54,349 bases of DNA, from NCBI RefSeq assembly GCF_018131075.1, contig NZ_JAFCLS010000052.1:1-54349 (forward strand), in the 5' to 3' direction. The notes beneath the pieces were generated by a model, which was given only the letters and a program-made list of their open reading frames with translations, ran no database searches and was not told the origin of the DNA. How positions within the stretch are numbered: position 1 is the first letter of the stretch; the number at the start of each line of letters is the position of its first letter. The translations under genes were made by a program, and so were the position numbers. Positions 47,527 to 54,349 of this stretch are shown here, piece after piece. Source of the stretch: Bradyrhizobium sp. JYMT SZCCT0428. GTDB taxonomy: Bacteria; Pseudomonadota; Alphaproteobacteria; Rhizobiales; Xanthobacteraceae.

Positions 47527-48952
47527 CACAGCCGCCCTGTTGGCGGCCGCGCTGAGGAGCGACTTTTGTTCTTTCCTTTGGAAATGCTTCAACACGATCG
47601 CACCAGAGACTCCTTTTGTCGAGAATTGGCACATCGAGGCCATCGCTTGGGAACTCTCGCGGATTCGGAATGGCGAGATCAGCCGCCTGATCGTCAATCA
47701 GCCACCCCGCTCCCTCAAATCCATTTCTGTTTCCGTCGCTTTTGTCGCGTGGCTATTGGGCCGCGACCCCACGCGTCGAATCATCGTCGTCAGCTACTCC
47801 TCAGAACTTGCCGCTGAACTGCACCGGCAGTTTCAAATGGTGGTCGAAGCCGATTGGTACCAAAAACTATTTCCTGGCATGCGGCTGGACAGGAACACTG
47901 CCCTCGAGGCGGTGACCACTGCAGGAGGAGGCCGATACGCAACTTCGATTGGAGGCACTTTGACCGGGCGCGGCGCCAATCTGATCATCATTGACGACCC
48001 GCATAAGGCCGAAGAAGCACTATCAGACAAGTCGCGAAGCCAGGTCATCAACTGGTTTAGCGGCACGCTGCTGTCTCGCCTCGATGACAAACGGCAGGGG
48101 CAAATCATAGTCACGATGCAACGTTTGCATCAAGATGATTTATCCGGCCACCTGCTCCAGACAGGTAATTGGCATCACCTGAATCTACCAGCGGTAGCGC
48201 CGGAAGATCGGACCGTCATCACGGGGCCTCACAGTTCCAAATTGTGGCGATGTGACGAGCCGCTCCAGAGCGAGCGTGAGGGTACCGTCATTCTTGCGGG
48301 AATCAAACGCGAACTCGGCAGCCAAAGATTTTCAGCGCAGTATTTGCAGCAACCGGTACCAGATGGCGGCAACGCGATCAAACGTGAGTGGCTCCGCTCC
48401 TATGACGTGGTGCCCGCGCGGCAGCCCGGCGACCGGATTGTCCAAAGTTGGGATGTCGCCGCCGCAATCGGCGAAAACAACGATTATTCCGTCTGCACCA
48501 CGTGGCTCAAAAGGGCAACCAACTACTATCTTGTCGATGTGTTTCGCGCCCGTCTCACTTATCCTGACTTGCGTCGGAAAATCCCAAGCCTTGCGCGAGA
48601 GTATGGCGCCGATACGGTTCTTATTGAAAAGGCGGGATTTGGGTTGACTCTTTTGCAGGACTTTAGAGCTGAGCTGCCGTCAGGAATGATCGATCCTATT
48701 GGTGTCGTGCCACAGGGCGACAAGCAGGACCGCCTGGCCGCGCAGTCGGCCAAGATAGAAACCGGGCGTATCGTTCTGCCCAAGGAAGCTCCATGGCTGG
48801 CTGATTTCTTGCTCGAACTCCTGGCTTTTCCGAACGGCAGGCATGACGACCAGGTCGACAGCCTATCCCAGTTTCTCTGCTGGGCCTCAGATCCATGGTC
48901 TAAGCCGGCCGTCGAGATCGGGTTGCCGATTTTTGGAGGCGGTTATCGTTAG
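47519..48952 (+). CDS. Phage-type terminase large subunit
   Basis: A motor-nuclease of 477 residues. The ATPase has a terminase-type Walker A (QPPRSLKS at 61-68), Walker B (LIIIDDPHKAEEA), and coupling motif VTMQRLHQDDL. The C-terminal RNase-H-like nuclease has SWDVAAAIGENNDYSV, TVLIEKAGFG and HDDQVDSLSQF, supplying the three acidic clusters. It would cut and translocate DNA into a prohead, yet no prohead gene is present here, so packaging would require a helper phage or the enzyme serves another role. Confidence 0.94.
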   Translation: MNSTAALLAAALRSDFCSFLWKCFNTIAPETPFVENWHIEAIAWELSRIRNGEISRLIVNQPPRSLKSISVSVAFVAWLLGRDPTRRIIVVSYSSELAAELHRQFQMVVEADWYQKLFPGMRLDRNTALEAVTTAGGGRYATSIGGTLTGRGANLIIIDDPHKAEEALSDKSRSQVINWFSGTLLSRLDDKRQGQIIVTMQRLHQDDLSGHLLQTGNWHHLNLPAVAPEDRTVITGPHSSKLWRCDEPLQSEREGTVILAGIKRELGSQRFSAQYLQQPVPDGGNAIKREWLRSYDVVPARQPGDRIVQSWDVAAAIGENNDYSVCTTWLKRATNYYLVDVFRARLTYPDLRRKIPSLAREYGADTVLIEKAGFGLTLLQDFRAELPSGMIDPIGVVPQGDKQDRLAAQSAKIETGRIVLPKEAPWLADFLLELLAFPNGRHDDQVDSLSQFLCWASDPWSKPAVEIGLPIFGGGYR

Positions 48953-49083
48953 CTTCGCCCGCACCGCGCGACCATCAAATTGACTATGTGGGCCTGCGAG
49001 CGTTATTCGCGCTCCCCCTCGGCGCCGTCGCCTTCCTTCCCCCGCCATAGATTGCTCGCCGCCAATTCCCGGCTTGGCGGCGC

Positions 49084-49356
49084 ATGCAGAAGTCACTTAA
49101 ATCTTCGGAATATGCCCGGCTTATTGCCGCCCTTGTCGCAGTGCGACATGCGGTCGGCATTCGCCAGCAGGCCCTGGCCAAAAAACTCGGCCGACCACAG
49201 TCGTTTATCGCCAAGTACGAAGGCGGCGAGCGCCGCATTGATGTGGTGGAATTTATTGCGATAGCCCGTGCCTTGGACGCTGATCCCGTAAAGCTGTTTA
49301 GGGATTTTGTGGCGGGAAAATCCCCAAAGGCAGGCCGCAAACCGACAGCTGGCTAA
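49084..49356 (+). CDS. XRE-family helix-turn-helix regulator
   Basis: A small regulator of 90 residues with a Cro/CI-type domain: IRQQALAKKLGRPQSFIAKYEGGERRIDVVEFIAIARAL. It is the only regulator inside the island and probably controls its genes. It lies 131 bp after the terminase gene. The C-terminus is short and basic, with no sensor domain. Confidence 0.88.
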   Translation: MQKSLKSSEYARLIAALVAVRHAVGIRQQALAKKLGRPQSFIAKYEGGERRIDVVEFIAIARALDADPVKLFRDFVAGKSPKAGRKPTAG

Positions 49357-49486
49357 CTTGGCAACTAGGCCGATGGGGCTCGTTACGGGCCGCTGGCGAA
49401 AGTCATAAGATTGCTCCGAATTCGCTCGACTTCAGCGGCCACCGGAGCGTCACTGTCCCCGCCGATTTGGGGGAACGAGGAACGAC

Positions 49487-49702
49487 ATGGCCAACCCTGT
49501 TTCAACGATGCCGAGCCTGCCTCGACGAGATCCATACCCGGCTAGCCGAAGCCACCCAGATTGCGAAGCGGCCCAAGCTTGCGCGGCGGCCGGCAGCCTC
49601 TCGGAGGCCGTCACGATATCAATGGACATCGAGCAACTGATCTACGAAGCCGGCCGGCTCCATGATGCGGCTTCGCTGCTATGCAGGCTCTCGCGGAACT
49701 GA
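49487..49702 (+). CDS. Hypothetical small protein, 71 residues
   Basis: It begins MANPVSTMPSLPRRDPYPAS and ends with a short helix, IEQLIYEAGRLHDAASLLCR. GAGGAA 6 nt before the ATG supports translation. No domain is recognised; it has two cysteines and no membrane helix. It lies between the XRE and DUF3489 genes of the island. Confidence 0.5.
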   Translation: MANPVSTMPSLPRRDPYPASRSHPDCEAAQACAAAGSLSEAVTISMDIEQLIYEAGRLHDAASLLCRLSRN

Positions 49703-49792
49703 GGTTGTTTCGGCCTCCGTCGCCCGGCCCTGAGTGCCGGGCTTGTGTCAGTGGCAGCACACGATGCTGTCGTTGATACGATGGAGAGCCAG

Positions 49793-50143
49793 ATGACAAC
49801 CCGCAATGCAAAGCCGAAATCGAAATCCACAAAGTCCCAGGTAAACCGACCCGCGTCCAAGACAGGCCGGTCCGTCAAGGCGTCCTCTCCGGCCAAGAAG
49901 GCTAACTCGAAACCGACTGAGGTGTCTGCCCGCTCTTCCAAACAAGAGACCGTGCTGAAACTGTTGCGCCAGTCCAAGGGCACGACAATGGCCGCAATCA
50001 TAAAGGCTACGGATTGGCAGCAGCATTCCGTGCGAGGCTTCTTTGCCGGTGTGGTCAAGAAGAAGCTGAAGCTCCACCTCGCCTCGGAGAAGGTCAACGG
50101 CATCCGCATATACCGGATCACCAAAGGGGGTGCAGCGTCGTGA
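49793..50143 (+). CDS. DUF3489 protein
   Basis: A protein of 116 residues. The first 60 residues are a Lys/Ser-rich disordered tail (NAKPKSKSTKSQVNRPASKT). The rest is a small winged-helix-like domain: KQETVLKLLRQSKGTTMAAI, then WQQHSVRGFFAGVVKKKLKL. DUF3489 is a DNA-binding-like family found next to DUF2924 and serine recombinases. The start is ATG 49793 with GGAG 6 nt before. The stop overlaps the GTG of the DUF2924 gene. Confidence 0.85.
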   Translation: MTTRNAKPKSKSTKSQVNRPASKTGRSVKASSPAKKANSKPTEVSARSSKQETVLKLLRQSKGTTMAAIIKATDWQQHSVRGFFAGVVKKKLKLHLASEKVNGIRIYRITKGGAAS

Positions 50144-50622
50144 AACCCGCAAATAGTTTTATTGAAGCCGATCCAGCCGTTGAGGCTGAGCTGGATCGGC
50201 TGCCGGCCATGACGATAGCAGACCTGCGGAAGCGCTACCGCGAGCTATTCCGAACCGAACCGCCGAAAGCTTTCGGTCCGGACCTGCTCCGCCGCAGCAT
50301 TGCTCAAACAATTCAGGAGAAGGCCTACGGCGGCCTTCCCTTGCCTATCCGGCGGCTGCTTGCCCAGATGGTGAAAACCGCCTGCGCCAAGCCCGCCGGC
50401 CGTCTGGAGCTACCCCAGCGGATCAAGCCGGGATCCGAATTAGTGCGGACCTGGAACCGTAAGACGTATCGGGTCACTGTGATGGCCAACGGCTTTGTCC
50501 ATGGCGGCAAAACCTACGCCAGCCTTTCCGTAATCGCCTTCGCCATAACCGGCACAAAATGGAATGGACCGCGGTTCTTCGGGCTCCGCTCGGCTCGTCA
50601 GGAGGTCACCGATGGCAAATGA
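50140..50622 (+). CDS. DUF2924 protein
   Basis: A protein of 160 residues starting at GTG 50140, overlapping the previous stop (GTGA). It contains the family blocks LRKRYRELFRTEPPKAFGPD, RSIAQTIQEKAYGGLP and KPGSELVRTWNRKTYRVTVM, then KTYASLSVIAFAITGTKWNG, GPRFFGL. It overlaps the recombinase gene by 11 bp. DUF2924 is consistently paired with such recombinases and may act as its directionality or accessory factor; that is inference. Confidence 0.9.
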   Translation: MKPANSFIEADPAVEAELDRLPAMTIADLRKRYRELFRTEPPKAFGPDLLRRSIAQTIQEKAYGGLPLPIRRLLAQMVKTACAKPAGRLELPQRIKPGSELVRTWNRKTYRVTVMANGFVHGGKTYASLSVIAFAITGTKWNGPRFFGLRSARQEVTDGK

Positions 50623-52111
50623 CGCCAAGGTTCTCCGCTGTGCCATCTACACCCGGAAATCCACCGAGCACGGCCTTGAGCAGGAGTTCAACTCGCTGGA
50701 CGCTCAGCGCGAGGCTTGCGAAGCCTACATTAAAAGCCAAGCGTTTCAGGGGTGGAAAGCCCTAGCCCAGCAATATAACGATCCAGCCTTCTCCGGAGGC
50801 AATCTCGACCGCCCGGCCCTCAAAAGGCTGCTGGCGGACATCGAAGCCGGCAGGATCGACGTGGTGGTCGTCTACAAAATCGACCGTCTCACTCGCTCGC
50901 TAGCCGACTTCGCAAAGCTGGTCGATGCCTTCGACGCCAGGTTAGTCTCATTCGTGGCTGTTACCCAGCAGTTCAATACGACTACGTCTATGGGAAGGCT
51001 GACATTGAACGTGCTGCTATCCTTCGCCCAATTCGAGCGAGAACTGTCAGCCGAAAGGGTCCGGGATAAGGTGGCTGCGAGCCGCCGCAAAGGCAAATGG
51101 ACCGGCGGCACGGTGCCGCTTGGATACGCCACCAAAGACAAAAAGCTAATCGTCGAAAACTCGGAGGCTGAAACCGTTCGAACGATCTTCAGGCTCTATT
51201 TGGAGTGGGGATCGTTCAGCAAGCTGATTGCCGAACTCGATCGTCGAAAAATCGTCACCAAACGCCGCAACACAAAGATCGCGAAATATCGAGGCGCCAT
51301 ACCCTTTACCTACGGACCCCTCGCCCACTTCCTCAAGAACAGGATCTACATTGGGGAAACTCATTACGGCGGCAAATGGTTCAAGGGCGAGCACGAGGCA
51401 ATCCTGGACCAGTCGACCTTCGATCGCGTGCAGGAGTTACTCAAATCCAACACTGTGAAACGCAGGGTCAAGTTCTCTGAAAGTGGTGCGCTGTTGCAAG
51501 GCAAGCTCTTCGATGACAAAGGCAACCGCATGGGACCGAGCTTTTCGAGCAAGAACGGCGTGCGTTATCGCTTCTATGTCAGCACGGCGATGCGCGGGCG
51601 GAGGCATCAGGCAGGTTCTGTTGCACGAATTTCAGCAGCAGAGATCGAGGGACTGGTTCAGACCGCCCTCAGTGAAAAGCTGCAGTTGCCAGACAACAAA
51701 ATGCTTGAGCAGATCGAAACAATCACCGTATCCGATCATCGGATCCGGTTGGCGCTCAATTCGACGAGAGGCAAACAACGCTCGATCGATATTCCCTGGA
51801 CCCCAAAGCCGAAGGGCTCGGCGGAAGTCAACACGCCACCGACTACTAACGTCGATGAAAAACTGATCAAGTCCATCGTCCGGTCCCATGTGTGGCTTGC
51901 CGACCTGTCAAGCGGACGCCAGACGTCCATCGAAGCGCTCGCCGCAGTAGCCAACCTCCATCCCAAGGTGATCCGGCAAGAACTGCGGCTGGCATTTCTG
52001 CCACCCGACCTGATGAAGGCAACTTTGGAGGGCAAAGCAGCTATCGAGCTGAAGAAAATTCCAAAAAATCTTCCCCTATCCTGGAACCAGCAGCATCGAT
52101 CGATCGGCTGA
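50612..52111 (+). CDS. Large serine recombinase
   Basis: A site-specific recombinase of 499 residues. The catalytic domain at about 8-150 has the nucleophile Ser17 (AIYTRKSTEHG), YKIDRLTRSLADFAKL and FAQFERELSAERVRDKVAAS. A recombinase domain follows (GKWTGGTVPLGYATK, THYGGKWFKGEHEAILD). I do not see the cysteine ribbon usual in longer relatives. The start has a perfect AGGAGG 7 nt before. It probably integrates and excises the island. The last gene of the element, 36 bp from the mfd-like gene. Confidence 0.95.
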   Translation: MANDAKVLRCAIYTRKSTEHGLEQEFNSLDAQREACEAYIKSQAFQGWKALAQQYNDPAFSGGNLDRPALKRLLADIEAGRIDVVVVYKIDRLTRSLADFAKLVDAFDARLVSFVAVTQQFNTTTSMGRLTLNVLLSFAQFERELSAERVRDKVAASRRKGKWTGGTVPLGYATKDKKLIVENSEAETVRTIFRLYLEWGSFSKLIAELDRRKIVTKRRNTKIAKYRGAIPFTYGPLAHFLKNRIYIGETHYGGKWFKGEHEAILDQSTFDRVQELLKSNTVKRRVKFSESGALLQGKLFDDKGNRMGPSFSSKNGVRYRFYVSTAMRGRRHQAGSVARISAAEIEGLVQTALSEKLQLPDNKMLEQIETITVSDHRIRLALNSTRGKQRSIDIPWTPKPKGSAEVNTPPTTNVDEKLIKSIVRSHVWLADLSSGRQTSIEALAAVANLHPKVIRQELRLAFLPPDLMKATLEGKAAIELKKIPKNLPLSWNQQHRSIG

Positions 52112-52147
52112 ATTCGGGTATCGAACGTTATGGACCGGTCTAGCCAA

Positions 52148-54349
52148 CTACTCGTCCAGCAACTCAAGAAAGTCGCTTATTCGTTCGAACGGCTTCGCAT
52201 TGCGATTGCCGATATAGACCACGCGATCGCCTTCGCGCTCCAGCGACTTCGCTCTCGACTTGCGAAGCCGACCGGGGAGAAACGTCGCCGCAACAGCCTC
52301 GGGGCCGACGTCGAGCCTCATAATGCCGCGCCGCTTGCAATCGAGCCTGAGCCTTGCGGCCGCGAAAAACTCGAGCGCTTCCGGCGGAAGCCTGCCGAAA
52401 CGACGTGCGGTTTCGTCCTCCAAATCCTCGAGATCATCCTCGGTGCGGCATCTGGCAATACGGCCATAGATTTCCAGGCGAACAGCGTCCGACTGTACGT
52501 AACCCGTGGGCAGCATATCGGCGATCGGCAGGTTCAGATCAGGCACCCACAGCTCGGCGCCACCGTCGGCGCCTTTCTCCGACGCCCGCTTGAGAAGATG
52601 GCTATAGAGCATTGGCCCGAATACCTGCAGATGGCCAGACTGCTGTTCGGAGAAGAGGTCTCCGGCGCCCCGCAGATCCAGATCACGCTCGCTGATGGCA
52701 AAGCCGGCGCCGGGCTTACTGAACTCTTCCAGCACGGCCAAACGCTTCTCGGATTGTTCGGAGTTCGACTCGTTTAACAAATACGCGAAAGCACGCGTGC
52801 CGCCTCGTCCGACGCGGCCCCTGAGCTGATGAAGCTGCGACAGACCAAACTTCTCCGGCCAGCAGATGACGATGGTGTTCGCCCGGGGGATGTCGAGGCC
52901 GCTCTCCACGATATTGGTCGCGAGGAGCACGTCCGCTTCACCTTCGACGAAGCTCATCATTCGATCGTCGATATCCTCAGCAGGCAAGCGGCCATGGAGA
53001 CATACGATGCGAAGGTCTGGAGCCGTCAACTTCACCCTTGCCAGCATCGGCTCCAGATCCTGGATACGGGGGCAAATCAGCAAACTCTGCCCGTGGCGTC
53101 TCTGCTCACGCAGCAAAGCCGCGGCGATCGCGGCGTCCGACAGCGGAGCAACCCTGGTGACGATAGGCAGCCGGTGAACCGGCGGCGTCGCAATAATGCT
53201 CAGGTCCCGGAATCCTGCAAGAGCCGCCGCCAGCGTGCGCGGTATCGGCGTGGCGCTCATCCAAAGGGCATGAACGCCCTTCGCAAGGCCTGAAAGTTTC
53301 GCCTTCTCCGCCGCACCAAAGTGCTGCTCCTCATCAATGATGACGAGGCCGAGGTCGGCAAATTTCACGTCGGTCGAGGCGAGAGCCTGTGTGCCGACAA
53401 CGACTTCAGTTTGCCGCGGCGGAGTTTTTCCTTCGTATCTCGTATCTCCGCTGCCGTTGCTGCCCGCGACAAATTCGCCACTTCTATCCCGAGCAGACCG
53501 AACCGCTTGCGAAACGTCTCGACATGCTGTCTGGCGAGGACCGTGGTCGGAACCGCAACAGCGACCTGTTTTCCTGACAGCGCGACAGCCGCCGCCGCCC
53601 GCAAGGCGACCTCCGTCTTGCCGAAGCCGACATCACCGCAGACCACCCGGTCCATCGGGTGACCGGCCGCCAGATTGTCCAGCACGTCCCGGATTGCGCT
53701 GGCCTGATCAGGTGTCGTGAACCAGGGAAAGCGCGCGACGAATCTTTCATAGGCCGCCCCTGGAGCGACTAGCTTGGGAGCACGCCGGCGCCGTCGTTGG
53801 GCGATATGTTTCGCAAGCTGCTTGGCCGCTGCTTCGATTTCTTGCTCGGCCTCGCCACGTCTGTTCCACCACGTGCTGCCATCGGCCTTGTCTAACGCGA
53901 GCTTACCGGGCTCTACAGCGTAGGGCCAGATCAAGGCGAGATCGGCAGGCGGAACAAGCGCAGCATCATCGCCGGCGAATTCGAGCCTGATCATCTCGCG
54001 CTTTGTACCGTTCCCCATGTCGAGGGTCTGCAAACGATCAAGTAAAGCCAAGCCACGCTGGAGATGAACGACGGCCGCGCCGCGGAATATCCGGGTGATT
54101 GAGGGCGGCTGTCCAGGCTTTGGCCATCGGTTGCGGATGATGGGCACGGCTACCGAGCACGTCAGACGCGGTCACAACCAAGGTCTGCTTTTTCCCGGGA
54201 GCGAAAAAGCCCGCGTCGAAGTCGGCCAACAGCGCGCCCTCGCGTCTTCTGGCCTCCACCGCCTCGTCCCAGTTGGCGAAACGCTCCGCCCTGACCCCAC
54301 TCATGCGCTCCATCGCGCGCAGATCGTCTTCGACCGCGGCGACGAAGAG
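52148..54349 (-). pseudogene. mfd: Mfd-like superfamily 2 helicase, broken by two frameshifts, partial
   Basis: The gene runs off the right edge; its N-terminal part is missing. Pieces in three successive frames give a transcription-repair coupling factor-like protein: VTASDVLGSRAHH, then VVHLQRGLALLDRLQTLD and GKLALDKADGSTWWNRR (RNA-polymerase-interaction region), VVCGDVGFGKTEVALRAA (Walker A), and after the second break DEEQHFG, WMSATPIPRTLA and QLRGRVGRGG. The breaks are at about 54074-54086 and 53407-53415, each one base. The C-terminus is shorter than in full Mfd. It may be a second, accessory mfd copy. Confidence 0.85.

Larger units (their letters stand above)
45384..52111 (+). mobile_element. 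Serine-recombinase island with terminase and methyltransferase, no capsid genes
   Basis: Eight or more co-directional genes: small unknown, ParB-methyltransferase, DUF5681, large terminase, XRE regulator, small unknown, DUF3489, DUF2924 and large serine recombinase. No portal, capsid, tail or lysis gene is seen. The boundaries are given as first and last gene; the exact att sites could not be found by eye. It ends 36 bp before the mfd-like gene. Gene order and content recall an island recurring in Alphaproteobacteria. Confidence 0.75.

Noticed and set aside
49000..49080. Possible attachment site or origin between terminase and XRE genes
   Set aside because: No direct repeat matching either island end and no iteron-like pattern was found.
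45227..52147. Search for att direct repeats flanking the island
   Set aside because: Comparison by eye of 45220-45390 with 52110-52150 gave no convincing shared core; serine-recombinase cores can be as short as 2 bp.

Overview
The window looks like accessory chromosome from a GC-rich alphaproteobacterium, most likely a Bradyrhizobium-type rhizobial or soil organism. I infer this from the FixL/FixJ-like and HisKA_2 signalling genes, the many LysR, GntR, MocR and AraC regulators, the polar amino-acid ABC operon and the DUF5681/DUF3489/DUF2924 island. No rRNA, tRNA, CRISPR array or insertion-sequence transposase was recognised.

Layout. (1) 0.1-11.7 kb is a redox and efflux region: LysR, a frameshifted cupin, an FAD monooxygenase, a SugE exporter, two short-chain dehydrogenases around a MocR regulator, an MFS transporter, a second cupin and an azoreductase, with remnants of an autotransporter barrel and a LysR gene. 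Three of its genes (both dehydrogenases and azoR) share one 34-bp upstream element. (2) 11.8-18.8 kb is a minus-strand operon for uptake and breakdown of an amino acid (HAD, binding protein, two permeases, ATPase, PLP dehydratase, aminotransferase) with a divergent GntR regulator. (3) 18.8-26.2 kb holds a second SugE, an HD-domain protein, an acetamidase/formamidase with a short TAXI-like partner, an aldehyde dehydrogenase, an AhpD-like protein and an isochorismatase-type hydrolase. (4) 26.4-42.0 kb is a signalling and detoxification block: AraC regulator, HisKA_2 kinase, single-domain receiver, FixJ-like regulator, a large PAS/GAF kinase, a GMC oxidoreductase, an AaeAB-like efflux operon, DUF983, a WrbA-like flavoprotein, and a chimera of half an AraC DNA-binding domain fused to a copy of the kinase core. 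(5) 42.4-45.2 kb encodes a winged-helix/NTPase regulator. (6) 45.4-52.1 kb is a mobile island with a large serine recombinase, large terminase and ParB-methyltransferase but no capsid genes. (7) 52.1 kb to the edge is an mfd-like helicase gene broken by two frameshifts.

The main undescribed signal is regulatory. A 26-bp element made of three alternately oriented half-sites (GTRTCG, GATACC, GGTRTCGG) occurs six times, and every copy lies in a divergent intergenic region: HAD operon/gntR, aldehyde dehydrogenase/AhpD-like, HisKA_2 kinase/receiver (two copies), PAS kinase/GMC oxidoreductase, and FUSC efflux/DUF983. This suggests one regulon across about 21 kb; the FixJ-like regulator encoded beside two of the sites is the leading candidate, by inference only. 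The second point of interest is the AraC-kinase chimera, produced by a direct duplication of about 1.47 kb whose two copies are offset by 10,082 bp.
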